DNA of 64,000 bases from Agrobacterium rosae (GTDB taxonomy: Bacteria; Pseudomonadota; Alphaproteobacteria; Rhizobiales; Rhizobiaceae), in assembly GCF_002915175.1 (NCBI RefSeq), contig NZ_NXEJ01000013.1, positions 1-64,000 on the forward strand, given 5' to 3'. Positions 1 to 9,899 of the stretch are shown here, piece by piece. The notes beneath the pieces are model-generated. The model saw nothing but the letters and a program-made list of their open reading frames with translations. It made no database searches and was not told the DNA's origin. Both the position numbers and the translations under genes were made by a program. The first letter of the stretch is position 1, and each line of letters starts with the position of its first letter.

Positions 1-194
1 GCCTGATGGGCCGCTTAAGACAGGATTGAGTGATGCTGACCGAAAGTCCGCTCACCGGACGCTAACAATGAAATCGAAAAGAAGAAAACAAAAATCCTAG
101 AGTAACCGACCCTCCCGATAATCGTGAACATCAGATGACAGCATTTCTTCCGACCGAAGTGGCTGTGTTGGTTATGAGCTTGGGGAGATGGGGA

Positions 195-932
195 ATGTTG
201 AAGGCAACAGGGCCGCTGTCGATTATCTTACTGGCCTCCACGTGCCCGTCGAGCGGTGCTGCCCCACTTTCATTTGCTGAGTTCAATAATTTTGCACGCG
301 AATGCGCTCCATCCGTTGCTCCATCTACGCTTGCAGCGATCGCTCAGGTCGAAAGTCGCTTTGATCCGCTTGCTGTGCATGACAATACCACCGGCGAAAC
401 GCTTCACTGGCAGAACCAGGCTCAAGCAACGCAAGTCGTGATGGACCGTCTCGAAGCACGGCATTCGCTGGATGTTGGGCTCATGCAGATCAATTCCCGG
501 AATTTTTCCGTGCTTGGTCTGACACCTGACGAAGCCCTTCAACCTTGCACGTCATTATCTGTCGCCGCAAACTTGCTTGGGAGCCGCTACGCTGGCGGCA
601 ACACGGCTGACGACGAGCAATTGTCGCTTCGTCGGGCAATCTCCGCCTATAACACCGGTGATTTCACGCACGGCTTCGCGAACGGCTACGTGCGAAAAGT
701 TGAAACGGCCGCTCAACAGCTCGTCCCCCCGTTAACCGCGCGTCCAAAAGATGATCGTGAGAAGCCGGGATCCGAGGAAACATGGGATGTTTGGGGGGCA
801 TATAAGCGTCGTTCCCCGGAGGGCGGAGCTGGCGGGTCATCCGGTCCGCCTCCGCCGCCAGACGAGGACAACCGCAAATCCGAAGACGACGATCAACTCT
901 TGTTCGACTTAAATCAAGGAGGTCCGCAATAA
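195..932 (+). CDS. virB1: VirB1 lytic transglycosylase of the T-DNA type IV secretion system
   Basis: First gene of the virB operon, 245 aa. VirB1 opens the peptidoglycan so the VirB channel can cross the periplasm; in Agrobacterium its processed C-terminal part (VirB1*) is secreted. The protein has a signal peptide (residues 1 to about 28, ending near SSGA), then an SLT domain with the QVESRF motif whose Glu is the expected catalytic residue, GLMQIN and the AYNTG motif. The C-terminal third is Pro/Gly/acid-rich, as in known VirB1. The ATG at 195 follows a GGGGAGATGGGG stretch and gives the family's usual N-terminus (MLKATGP); in-frame starts at 135 and 174 would add a non-conserved extension. 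The stop overlaps the virB2 start. Only 194 bases precede it, and I could not identify a clear vir box there. Confidence 0.95.
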   Translation: MLKATGPLSIILLASTCPSSGAAPLSFAEFNNFARECAPSVAPSTLAAIAQVESRFDPLAVHDNTTGETLHWQNQAQATQVVMDRLEARHSLDVGLMQINSRNFSVLGLTPDEALQPCTSLSVAANLLGSRYAGGNTADDEQLSLRRAISAYNTGDFTHGFANGYVRKVETAAQQLVPPLTARPKDDREKPGSEETWDVWGAYKRRSPEGGAGGSSGPPPPPDEDNRKSEDDDQLLFDLNQGGPQ

Positions 933-1297
933 TGCGATGCTTTGAAAGATACCGTGTACATCTGAATCGCCTCTCGCTCTCGAACGCGGTGATGCGCATG
1001 GTATCCGGCTATGCGCCGAGCGTGGTCGGTGCAATGGGGTGGAGCATTTTCTCCTCTGGGCCGGCCGCGGCCCAATCTGCAGGTGGCGGCACTGACCCAG
1101 CCACAATGGTTAACAACATATGCACGTTTATCCTTGGTCCGTTCGGCCAGTCACTCGCTGTTCTTGGCATCGTGGCCATCGGAATCTCCTGGATGTTCGG
1201 TCGCGCTTCACTCGGTCTCGTTGCCGGCGTCGTCGGCGGCATTGTCATCATGTTTGGAGCCAGCTTCCTGGGCAAAACGCTGACTGGAGGTGGCTAA
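932..1297 (+). CDS. virB2: VirB2 T-pilin precursor
   Basis: 121-aa pro-pilin. A 47-residue leader ends in Ala-rich PAAA; cleavage before QSAGGG leaves exactly 74 residues ending in LTGGG, the size of the mature T-pilin that Agrobacterium cyclises head to tail. Two hydrophobic helices (around residues 65-90 and 95-115) sit in the inner membrane before assembly of the extracellular pilus. The start overlaps the virB1 stop and the stop overlaps the virB3 start, so these are translationally coupled. Identification rests on recognising the mature pilin sequence and its length. Confidence 0.97.
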   Translation: MRCFERYRVHLNRLSLSNAVMRMVSGYAPSVVGAMGWSIFSSGPAAAQSAGGGTDPATMVNNICTFILGPFGQSLAVLGIVAIGISWMFGRASLGLVAGVVGGIVIMFGASFLGKTLTGGG

Positions 1298-1623
1298 TGA
1301 ATGATCGTCTGGAAGAAGCAACCCTTTACTTGGCGGCGACACGGCCCGCATTGTTTCTTGGCGTGCCGCTGACGTTGGCGGGGCTACTCGTGATGTTTGC
1401 CGGCTTTGTCATCGTCATCGTTCAGAACCCGCTGTACGAAGTCGTTCTCGTGCCCTTGTGGTTCGGAGCGCGGCTTGTGGTGGAACGAGACTATAACGCG
1501 GCCAGCGTCGTTCTACTTTTTTTGCAGACGGCGGGAAGGAGCGTTGATGGTCTGATTTGGGGCGGCGCAAGCGTTAGCCCAAATCCAATCAAGGTTCCCG
1601 CGCGAGGGAGAGGAATGGCGTAA
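1297..1623 (+). CDS. virB3: VirB3 inner-membrane component
   Basis: 108 aa, the standard VirB3 length. It has one or two hydrophobic segments (about residues 18-45 and 68-80) and sits in the inner membrane, where it works with the VirB4 ATPase in pilus assembly. The ATG at 1297 overlaps the virB2 TAA, and the TAA at 1621-1623 overlaps the virB4 ATG. A longer upstream reading frame exists from 1120 but lies entirely over virB2 and is not used. Confidence 0.95.
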   Translation: MNDRLEEATLYLAATRPALFLGVPLTLAGLLVMFAGFVIVIVQNPLYEVVLVPLWFGARLVVERDYNAASVVLLFLQTAGRSVDGLIWGGASVSPNPIKVPARGRGMA

Positions 1624-3992
1624 TGCTCGGAGCAAGTGGCACAACCGAAAGGTCTGGCGAGGTCTATCTACCCTACGTCGGGCACGTCAGCGACCATATT
1701 GTCCTTCTAGAAGATGGATCGATCATGACGATGGCGCACGTAAGTGGCATGGCCTTCGAACTCGAAGATGCCGAAATGCGCAATGCACGTTGCCGTGCAT
1801 TTAATACGCTCTTGCGCAATATCGCTGATGATCATGTGTCAATATATGCTCACCTCGTACGTCATGACGATGTGCCGCCGTCACCCGCGCGACATTTCCG
1901 CAGCGCTTTTTCCGCCAGTCTGAGCGAAGCTTTTGAGGAGCGCGTTCTCTCCGGCAAACTCCTTCGCAATGACCACTTCCTTACGCTGATCGTGTCTCCC
2001 CGGGCCGCGCTTGGCAAAGTGAGGAGAAGGTTCACCAAACGCTACAGACAAAAAGAAAACGATCTCACAGCTCAAACCAGGAACCTGGAAGATCTCTGGC
2101 ATCTTGTCGCTGGCGCTCTCGAAGCGTACGGCCTGCGTCGTCTTGGTATTCGTGAGAAGCAAGATGTGCTTTTTACGGAGGTTGGAGAAGCTCTGCGGCT
2201 GATAATGACTGGTCGATTCACGCCGGTTCCCGTCGTTAGCGGTTCGCTCGGCGCCTCGATCTATACCGACCGAGTTATTTGCGGCAAGCGGGGACTCGAG
2301 ATCCGAACACCAAAAGATAGTTATGTGGGATCTATTTACTCGTTTCGCGAATACCCCGCAACGACGCGACCGGGTATGCTCAACGTGCTACTGTCTCTCG
2401 ATTTTCCGCTTGTTCTGACGCAGAGCTTCTCGTTTCTGACTCGCTCGCAAGCCCACTCGAAGCTCAGCCTCAAGTCCAGCCAAATGTTGAGTTCTGGCGA
2501 CAAAGCCGTCACCCAAATCAGCAAGTTATCCGAGGCGGAGGACGCACTAGCGAGCAACGAATTCGTATTGGGGGCGCATCATGTGAGTCTTTGCATATAT
2601 GCAAATGATCTCAATAATCTTGCAGATAGAGGTGCCCGCGCCCGGACGCGATTGGCGGATGCGGGAGCTGTTGTTGTCCAAGAGGGCATCGGCATGGAGG
2701 CGGCTTATTGGTCGCAGCTGCCAGGCAACTATAAGTGGCGCACGCGTCCGGGAGCGATCACATCGCGCAACTTCGCTGGTTTAGTCTCATTCGAGAATTT
2801 TCCCGAGGGATCCGGCTCAGGTCACTGGGGCAACGCGATTGCGCGCTTTCGTACCAATGGTGGAACCCCTTTCGACTACATCCCGCACGAGCACGATGTC
2901 GGCATGACGGCGATATTCGGTCCCATCGGGAGGGGTAAAACGACGCTCATGACCTTTATCCTCGCGATGCTCGAGCAGAGCATGGTCGACCGCGCGGGTG
3001 CGGTTGTCCTCTTCGACAAGGACCGCGGCAGTGAGCTGCTGGTTCGCGCCACCGGGGGAACATATTTGGCGCTCCGTAGAGGAGCGCCGAGCGGATTGGC
3101 GCCATTGCGTGGCCTGGAAAATACAGCGGCTTCACATGATTTTCTGCGCGAATGGATCGTGGCGCTCATTGAGAGCGATGGCCGTGGAGGAATATCCCCC
3201 GAGGAAAATCGCCGTCTGGTGCGGGGTATCCATCGGCAGCTCTCGTTTGATCCCCACATGCGCTCAATCGCGGGGTTACGCGAATTTTTGTTGCATGGAC
3301 CCGCCGAAGGGGCGGGAGCGAGACTCCAACGCTGGTGCCGTGGCAATGCACTAGGCTGGGCGTTCGACGGCGAGCTCGACGAAGTAAAGTTGGATCCTTC
3401 GATTACTGGTTTCGACATGACGCATCTTCTCGAATATGAGGAAGTATGCGCTGCCGCCGCAGCATATCTTCTGCACCGCATTGGAGCCATGGTTGACGGC
3501 CGTCGGTTTGTGATGAGTTGCGATGAGTTTCGCGCCTATTTGCTAAATCCTAAATTTGCGGCGGTCGTCGACAAGTTCCTGCTTACTGTCCGCAAAAACA
3601 ATGGGATGCTGATACTGGCAACGCAGCAACCTGAGCATGTCCTGGAATCGCAGCTAGGCGCCAGTCTCGTCGCGCAATGTATGACGAAGATTTTCTATCC
3701 TTCACCCACGGCAGATCGATCGGCTTACATCGATGGACTGAAATGTACTGAAAAGGAATTTCAGGCGATCCGTGAAGACATGGCAGTAGGTAGCCGGAAG
3801 TTTCTGCTTAAACGAGAAAGCGGAAGCGTCGTCTGCGAATTCGATCTGCGGGAAATGCGCGAATATGTCGCCGTACTTTCGGGGCGCGCCAACACGGTGC
3901 GCTTCGCGGATCAGCTTCGCAAAGTACAGGGGGACAACCCATCAGCCTGGCTCAGCGAATTTATGGCTCGTTACCACGAGGCAAAAGATTGA
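1623..3992 (+). CDS. virB4: VirB4 ATPase of type IV secretion
   Basis: 789 aa, the usual VirB4 size. It is the largest energising ATPase of the channel, at the inner membrane, needed for pilus biogenesis and substrate transfer. The Walker A motif GPIGRGKTT lies at residues 433-441; a Walker B-type stretch (VMSCDEF) lies near residue 630, followed by the ATQQPE motif typical of the VirB4/TraC family. The N-terminal half is the family-specific domain contacting VirB3 and VirB8. The start is coupled to virB3. Confidence 0.96.
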   Translation: MLGASGTTERSGEVYLPYVGHVSDHIVLLEDGSIMTMAHVSGMAFELEDAEMRNARCRAFNTLLRNIADDHVSIYAHLVRHDDVPPSPARHFRSAFSASLSEAFEERVLSGKLLRNDHFLTLIVSPRAALGKVRRRFTKRYRQKENDLTAQTRNLEDLWHLVAGALEAYGLRRLGIREKQDVLFTEVGEALRLIMTGRFTPVPVVSGSLGASIYTDRVICGKRGLEIRTPKDSYVGSIYSFREYPATTRPGMLNVLLSLDFPLVLTQSFSFLTRSQAHSKLSLKSSQMLSSGDKAVTQISKLSEAEDALASNEFVLGAHHVSLCIYANDLNNLADRGARARTRLADAGAVVVQEGIGMEAAYWSQLPGNYKWRTRPGAITSRNFAGLVSFENFPEGSGSGHWGNAIARFRTNGGTPFDYIPHEHDVGMTAIFGPIGRGKTTLMTFILAMLEQSMVDRAGAVVLFDKDRGSELLVRATGGTYLALRRGAPSGLAPLRGLENTAASHDFLREWIVALIESDGRGGISPEENRRLVRGIHRQLSFDPHMRSIAGLREFLLHGPAEGAGARLQRWCRGNALGWAFDGELDEVKLDPSITGFDMTHLLEYEEVCAAAAAYLLHRIGAMVDGRRFVMSCDEFRAYLLNPKFAAVVDKFLLTVRKNNGMLILATQQPEHVLESQLGASLVAQCMTKIFYPSPTADRSAYIDGLKCTEKEFQAIREDMAVGSRKFLLKRESGSVVCEFDLREMREYVAVLSGRANTVRFADQLRKVQGDNPSAWLSEFMARYHEAKD

Positions 3993-4008
3993 TCAAAGGT
4001 GGGGAACT

Positions 4009-4671
4009 ATGAAGATCATGCAACTTGTTGCTGCGGCCATGGCCGTCAGCCTTCTTTCGGTCGGACCCGCGCGGGCGCAGTTCGTTGTCAGCGATCCGGC
4101 GACGGAAGCTGAGACGCTGGCGACGGCGCTCGAGACTGCGGCAAATCTCGAACAGACCATAACGATGGTGGCGATGTTAACCTCGGCTTATGGCGTCACC
4201 GGCCTACTAACTTCGCTCAACCAAAAAAATCAGTATCCCTCGACCAGGGACTTGGACACGGAAATGTTTTCGCCGCGAATGCCAATGTCGACCACGGCAC
4301 GTGCGATCACCACCGATACAGATCGCGCCGTAGTTGGTGGCGACGCTGAAGCGGATCTGTTGCGATCGCAGATCACCGGTTCCGCAAATAGCGCGGGCAT
4401 TGCGGCTGACAACCTGGAGACGATGGACAAACGCTTAACAGCGAATGCCGAGACCTCGACACAGCTTTCTCGCTCTCGCAATATCATGCAGGCAACCGTT
4501 ACCAACGGTTTGCTTCTCAAGCAGATCCATGACGCAATGATTCAAAATGTACAGGCGACCAGCTTGTTAACGATGACCACCGCGCAGGCTGGCCTTCATG
4601 AGGCGGAAGAGGCGGCCGCTCAACGTAAGGAGCATCAAAAGACTGCGGTCATCTTTGGGGCCGTCCCCTGA
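4009..4671 (+). CDS. virB5: VirB5 minor pilus-tip component
   Basis: 220 aa, exported. The signal peptide ends GPARA|QF (residues 1-23); the mature part is helical and matches the VirB5/TraC minor pilin that sits at the T-pilus tip and contributes to host contact. The ATG at 4009 is preceded by AGGTGGGG; an upstream in-frame start at 3865 overlaps virB4 and would bury the signal peptide, so it is rejected. Confidence 0.95.
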   Translation: MKIMQLVAAAMAVSLLSVGPARAQFVVSDPATEAETLATALETAANLEQTITMVAMLTSAYGVTGLLTSLNQKNQYPSTRDLDTEMFSPRMPMSTTARAITTDTDRAVVGGDAEADLLRSQITGSANSAGIAADNLETMDKRLTANAETSTQLSRSRNIMQATVTNGLLLKQIHDAMIQNVQATSLLTMTTAQAGLHEAEEAAAQRKEHQKTAVIFGAVP

Positions 4672-4771
4672 GACTGGGCGACTTATTCGTGCCGCCCATC
4701 TGCACATTTCAGGATGCGAGTTCATTGTATCCGACATTCTGCGACAAGCCAGTCAAGGTCAGGTCCAAACG

Positions 4772-5659
4772 ATGAATTTCACGATCCCGGCGCCGTTTAC
4801 GGCCATTCATACGATCTTCGATCTAGCCTTTACGACAAGCCTGGACACAATGCTTGGGACGATCCAAGAGGCGGTGAGCGCGCCATTGGTCGCCTGCGTC
4901 ACTCTTTGGATTATCGTTCAGGGTATTCTGGTCATGCGTGGCGAAATCGACACGCGCGGCGGTATCACTCGGGTGATCACGGTCACCGTCGTTGTTGCCC
5001 TTGTCGTCGGGCAGGCCAACTACCACGACTATGTGGTTTCAGTCTTTGAAGAGACGATTCCAAACTTTATTCAGCAGTTTAGTGGCAGCGGCCTGCCTCT
5101 GCAGACCATTCCCGCTCAGCTCGATACAATGTTCGCCCTAACCCAAGCTGCATTTCAGAGAATTGCATCTGAAATCGGCCCGATGAATGACCAGGATATC
5201 CTTGCTTTCCAGGGGGCTCAGTGGGTCTTTTACGGCACGCTCTGGTCTGCCTTCGGAATCTACGACGCCGTCGGAATTCTCACGAAAGTGCTTCTGGCGA
5301 TCGGCCCTTTGATCCTCACGGGATATATCTTTGATCGCACGCGCGACATCGCGGCAAAGTGGATCGGGCAACTTATCACGTATGGTCTCCTACTTCTCCT
5401 GCTAAACCTCGTGGCGACAATAGTCATCCTAACCGAAGCGACTGCACTCACGCTTATGCTTGGTGTAATCACCCTTGCCGGTACGACCGCGGCCAAGATC
5501 ATTGGTCTTTACGAACTCGACATGTTCTTTCTGACTGGTGACGCACTCATTGTCGCTTTGCCGGCAATCGCCGGCAACATCGGAGGCAGTTATTGGAGCG
5601 GCGCGACCCAATCTGCCAACAGCTTGTACCGTCGCTTCGCTCAGGTCGATCGTCGTTAG
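4772..5659 (+). CDS. virB6: VirB6 polytopic inner-membrane channel protein
   Basis: 295 aa, the expected length. Several transmembrane segments are visible (around residues 38-55, 65-82, 170-195, 200-225, 228-250) with a large periplasmic loop between the second and third, the region known to contact the translocating T-strand. The chosen ATG at 4772 starts MNFTIPAPF, the known family N-terminus; an upstream in-frame extension from 4598 overlaps virB5. A 100-bp spacer separates it from virB5. Confidence 0.95.
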   Translation: MNFTIPAPFTAIHTIFDLAFTTSLDTMLGTIQEAVSAPLVACVTLWIIVQGILVMRGEIDTRGGITRVITVTVVVALVVGQANYHDYVVSVFEETIPNFIQQFSGSGLPLQTIPAQLDTMFALTQAAFQRIASEIGPMNDQDILAFQGAQWVFYGTLWSAFGIYDAVGILTKVLLAIGPLILTGYIFDRTRDIAAKWIGQLITYGLLLLLLNLVATIVILTEATALTLMLGVITLAGTTAAKIIGLYELDMFFLTGDALIVALPAIAGNIGGSYWSGATQSANSLYRRFAQVDRR

Positions 5660-5694
5660 GTCCCGCAAAAAAATTCACGTCGGTGGAGAACTCT

Positions 5695-5862
5695 ATGAAA
5701 TATTGCCTGCTGTGCCTGGCTCTCGCTTTAGGCGGCTGCCAGACAAACGATAAATTGGCGAGCTGCAAAGGCCCAATATTCCCGCTGAATGTGGGGCGAT
5801 GGCAGCCTACGCCGTCAGATCTTCAGCTCAGCAACGTAGGTGGTCGCCATGAAGGGGTCTGA
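5695..5862 (+). CDS. virB7: VirB7 outer-membrane lipoprotein
   Basis: 55 aa. The lipobox LGGC places the lipidated Cys at residue 15; a second Cys at residue 24 is the one known to form a disulfide with VirB9, stabilising the outer-membrane core complex. A GGTGGAGAA ribosome site precedes the ATG at 5695. The 3' end overlaps the start of virB8 in another frame. Confidence 0.95.
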   Translation: MKYCLLCLALALGGCQTNDKLASCKGPIFPLNVGRWQPTPSDLQLSNVGGRHEGV

Positions 5863-6562
5863 ATACGCCTTGCTAGTAGCGCGGGAAACCCTGGCTGAGC
5901 ACTACAAGGAAGTGGAAGCTTTCCAAACTGCGCGTGCGAAATCAGCGCGGCGCCTCTCCAAGGTCATTGCAGCTGTCGCAACCATCGCGGTTTTGGGGAA
6001 TGTTGCGCAAGCCTTCACAATTGCCACCATGGTGCCGCTGATCAGGCTTGTGCCGGTATATCTTTGGATACGGCCGGATGGCACCGTTGACAGCGAGGTG
6101 TCCGTCTCCCGATTGCCTGCAACTCAAGAGGAGGCCGTCGTTAACGCCTCACTGTGGGAGTATGTTCGGCTGCGCGAGAGCTATGATGCCGATACCGCCC
6201 AGTACGCCTATGACCTGGTCTCGAACTTCAGCGCCCCAATGGTGCGCCAAAATTATCAGCAATTCTTCAATTATCCCAATCCAACTTCGCCTCAAGTCAT
6301 CCTCGGCAAACACGGCAGGCTAGAGGTCGAACACATCGCTTCGAATGATGTTACTCCGGGTGTGCAGCAAATTCGCTATAAGCGAACCCTCATCGTTGAC
6401 GGCAAAATGCCGATGGCGAGCACTTGGACTGCTACGGTTCGTTATGAAAAGGTGACCAGCTTGCCCGGCAGATTGAGACTGACCAACCCGGGAGGCTTGG
6501 TTGTCACCTCCTACCAGACATCGGAAGATACCGTTTCGAACGCAGGCCACAGCGAACCATGA
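5849..6562 (+). CDS. virB8: VirB8 bitopic inner-membrane assembly factor
   Basis: 237 aa. It has a short cytoplasmic N-terminus, one membrane segment (about residues 40-62) and a periplasmic NTF2-like domain that nucleates assembly of the VirB channel. The ATG at 5849 gives the standard N-terminus; a GTG nine bases upstream is an alternative. It overlaps virB7 by 14 bases and virB9 by 4. Confidence 0.95.
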   Translation: MKGSEYALLVARETLAEHYKEVEAFQTARAKSARRLSKVIAAVATIAVLGNVAQAFTIATMVPLIRLVPVYLWIRPDGTVDSEVSVSRLPATQEEAVVNASLWEYVRLRESYDADTAQYAYDLVSNFSAPMVRQNYQQFFNYPNPTSPQVILGKHGRLEVEHIASNDVTPGVQQIRYKRTLIVDGKMPMASTWTATVRYEKVTSLPGRLRLTNPGGLVVTSYQTSEDTVSNAGHSEP

Positions 6563-7440
6563 CGAAAAAAGCATTTCTCACTCTGGCATGTTTACTTTTT
6601 GCGGCGATTGGCGCGAGGGCTGAAGACACGCCAACGGCGGGCAGACTTGATCCGCGCATGCGTTATCTCGCTTACAATCCCGATCAAGTGGTGCGCCTTT
6701 CAACGGCGGTTGGAGCCACTTTGGTTGTTACTTTCGGGGCTAACGAAACGGTGACAGCTGTTGCCGTTTCCAATAGCAAAGATCTCGCGGCCCTTCCACG
6801 CGGAAATTATCTTTTCTTCAAGGCTAGCAAGGTTCTCCCACCCCAGCCAGTGGTCGTGCTAACTGCGAGTGACGCCGGTATGCGACGCTACGTTTTCAGC
6901 ATCTCTTCCAAGACGCTGCCGCACCTCGATAAAGAGCAGGCCGATCTCTACTATAGCGTACAATTCGCTTACCCTGCCGATGACGCAGCGGCTCGCCAGA
7001 AGGCGGCACAAGAGAAGGCTGTTGCAGACCGTATACGTGCGGAAGCGCAATATCAACAGAGAGCAGAGGGTTTATTGGAGCAGCCTGCCACGACCGTTGG
7101 TGCCGAGGACAAGAATTGGCACTATGTCGCTCAGGGCGATCGTTCGCTGTTGCCGCTCGAAGTCTTCGATGATGGATTTACGACGGTATTTCACTTCCCA
7201 GGTAATGTACGCATACCCTCCATCTACACGATAAATCCGGATGGAAAGGAAGCTGTCGCTAACTATTCAGTCAAAGGGAGCTATGTCGAGATTTCTTCGG
7301 TTTCCCGTGGTTGGCGTCTGAGGGATGGCCACACGGTATTATGCATTTGGAATACCGCCTACGATCCCGTCGGCCGCAGGCCGGAGACGGGCACTGTGAG
7401 GCCCGATGTGAAGCGCGTCCTAAAGGAGGTGAGAGGATGA
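6559..7440 (+). CDS. virB9: VirB9 outer-membrane core complex subunit
   Basis: 293 aa, exported: a signal peptide ends GARA|ED. The N-terminal domain (to about 120), a helical Ala/Gln-rich linker (about 155-180) and a C-terminal beta domain follow. The Cys at about residue 262 (TVLCIWN) is the partner of VirB7 Cys24. With VirB7 and VirB10 it forms the ring that spans the periplasm to the outer membrane. The ATG overlaps the virB8 stop. Confidence 0.95.
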
Positions 7441-8570
7441 ACGACGACAATCAGCAATCGGCGCATGATGTCGATGCGTCGGGGTCCCTGGTCTCCGACA
7501 CACATCACCGGCGCCTTTCGGGGGCTCAAAAGTTGATCGTAGGAGGTGTAGTTCTCGCGCTATCACTTAGCCTCATTTGGCTTGGCGGGCGTGAAAAGAA
7601 GGAAAACGGGGACGCACCCCCGTCAACCATGATCGCCACGAACACCAAGCCATTTCATCCGGCTCCGATTGACGTTACACTTGATCCTCCGGCTGCCCAG
7701 GAAGCTGTTCAGCCGACTGCTCCTCCGCCAGCACGAAGTGAGCCGGAACGGCATGAGCCGCGGCCGGAAGAAACACCGATTTTTGCGTACACCAGTGGTG
7801 ATCAAGGGACCAGCAAGCGCGTTCAACAAGGCGAAACGGACCGAAGACGCGAAGGCAATGGGGAAGACAGTCCTTTGCCGAAGGTCGAAGTGTCCGCCGA
7901 GAATGATCTCTCGATACGCATGAAGCCCACCGAGCTGCAGCCCACCAGGGCTACGCTCTTGCCTCATCCCGACTTCATGGTGACGGAGGGGACGATTATT
8001 CCATGTATCTTGCAAACGGCAATCGACACCAGTCTGGCAGGCTATGTAAAATGCGTGTTACCCTGGGATGTTCGTGGAACAACGAACAACGTTGTGCTTC
8101 TTGATCGCGGCACCACCGTTGTTGGCGAGATCCAGCGCGGTTTGCAACAGGGAGATGCGCGTGTTTTTGTGCTCTGGGATCGGGCGGAGACACCCGACCA
8201 TGCCATGATTTCGCTTGCGTCACCAAGCGCTGACGAACTCGGTCGCTCGGGATTGCCGGGCACCGTCGACAATCACTTCTGGCAGCGCTTTAGCGGGGCC
8301 ATGCTCTTGAGTGTCGTCCAAGGTGCCTTCCAGGCAGCGAGCACCTACGCTGGCAGCTCGGGTGGAGGGACGAGCTTCAACAGCGTCCAGAATAACGGTG
8401 AACAAACGGCAGACACAGCCCTCAAGGCCACGATCAACATACCGCCAACCCTGAAGAAGAATCAGGGCGACACGGTCTCCATTTTTGTCGCACGGGATCT
8501 CGATTTCTCAGGCATATACCAGCTTCGTATGGCTGGTCGCGCGGCGCGGGGGCGGGATCGCCGTCCATAA
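7437..8570 (+). CDS. virB10: VirB10 energy-transducing scaffold
   Basis: 377 aa. A cytoplasmic N-terminus, one membrane helix (about residues 32-49), a Pro-rich periplasmic linker (about 60-115) and a C-terminal beta-barrel domain with the antenna region make up VirB10, which links the inner-membrane ATPases to the outer-membrane pore. The ATG at 7437 sits after AGGAGGTGAG and overlaps the virB9 stop; the longer upstream frame from 7311 is inside virB9. Confidence 0.95.
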
Positions 8571-8610
8571 CGAATTCAACTTATCACTTACAGATGGAGA
8601 TACGATACAA

Positions 8611-9645
8611 ATGGAGGTGGATCCGCAATTACGAATCCTTCTCAAGCCGATTTTGGAATGGCTCGATGACCCGCGGACCGAAGAAGTTGCGATAAATCGA
8701 CCTGGGGAGGCATTTGTGCGCCAGGCCGGCGCCTTCCTCAAGTTCCCTTTGCCTGTCTCCTATGACGATCTCGAAGATATCGCTATTTTAGCAGGCGCGC
8801 TGAGAAAACAGGACGTTGGACCACGCAACCCACTTTGCGCAACTGAACTTCCAGACGGCGAGCGGCTGCAGATCTGTTTGCCGCCGACGGTACCATCGGG
8901 CACCGTCAGCTTGACGATTCGACGGCCAAGTTCCCGTGTTTCTAGTCTCAAAGAAGTCTCGTCCCGTTACGATGCTCCGAGGTGGAATCAGTGGAAGGAA
9001 CGAAAAAAACGGCATGATCAGCATGATGAAGCTATCCTTCGGTACTATGACAACGGGGATCTGGAGGCGTTTCTGCACGCATGTGTCGTTGGTCGGTTGA
9101 CGATGCTGCTTTGCGGACCCACCGGGAGTGGCAAGACAACGATGAGCAAGACCTTGATCAACGCTATCCCGCCGCAGGAAAGGCTGATTACCATCGAAGA
9201 TACGCTCGAACTCGTCATTCCACACGAGAACCACGTAAGGCTGCTTTATTCTAAGAATGGGGCTGGGCTGGGCGCAGTGACCGCTGAGCACCTGCTACAG
9301 GCTAGCCTGCGCATGCGACCGGACCGAATACTGCTCGGCGAGATACGCGACGATGCCGCGTGGGCTTATCTGAGTGAAGTCGTCTCAGGGCATCCGGGAT
9401 CGATTTCCACAATACATGGTGCCAATCCCGTCCAAGGTTTCAAAAAGCTATTTTCGCTCGTGAAAAGCAGCGCTCAGGGGGCTAGCTTGGAAGATCGCAC
9501 CCTGATTGACATGCTCGCAACCGCAGTTGATGTCATCGTACCCTTCCGTGCCCACGGTGACATTTACGAGGTGGGCGAAATCTGGCTCGCTGCCGATGCG
9601 CGCCGGCGCGGTGAGACAATAGGCGATCTTCTTAACCAGCAGTAG
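8611..9645 (+). CDS. virB11: VirB11 hexameric traffic ATPase
   Basis: 344 aa, last gene of the virB operon. The Walker A motif GPTGSGKTT is at residues 169-177, followed by the Asp box (TIEDTLEL), Walker B (ILLGEIRD) and His box (GHPGSISTIH) of the secretion-ATPase superfamily. It drives substrate transfer and pilus assembly at the cytoplasmic face. The start at 8611 (MEVDPQL) is the family start, preceded by GGAG 12 bases upstream; the frame is open further up into virB10. Confidence 0.96.
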   Translation: MEVDPQLRILLKPILEWLDDPRTEEVAINRPGEAFVRQAGAFLKFPLPVSYDDLEDIAILAGALRKQDVGPRNPLCATELPDGERLQICLPPTVPSGTVSLTIRRPSSRVSSLKEVSSRYDAPRWNQWKERKKRHDQHDEAILRYYDNGDLEAFLHACVVGRLTMLLCGPTGSGKTTMSKTLINAIPPQERLITIEDTLELVIPHENHVRLLYSKNGAGLGAVTAEHLLQASLRMRPDRILLGEIRDDAAWAYLSEVVSGHPGSISTIHGANPVQGFKKLFSLVKSSAQGASLEDRTLIDMLATAVDVIVPFRAHGDIYEVGEIWLAADARRRGETIGDLLNQQ

Positions 9646-9899
9646 TTGTGATCCATGTTTCTAAATGCCGCATGGCGCGTTGTAGAATTACGTTTGTAGC
9701 AATGCTCAGCAATCTTTGTCATCAAACGGAGACATCTAGTTTGCATTTCTGTCGTGCGCGGTTTGGTCGAAATCTTGCCGAAATGCCCGTGTAGTGAGAG
9801 AAAATTAAAGAGTGGAGTCTAACAAATACAACCTTTACGTGTATAAATTCTGTTGAGCTGCAAATGGCTGGCCAGGATCCTAGATTGAGAGGTGAACCG

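Noticed and set aside
9646-9899. Search for vir boxes and a phosphate box upstream of virG
   Set aside because: virG is known to be VirG- and phosphate-regulated, but I found only weak partial matches, so no site is reported.
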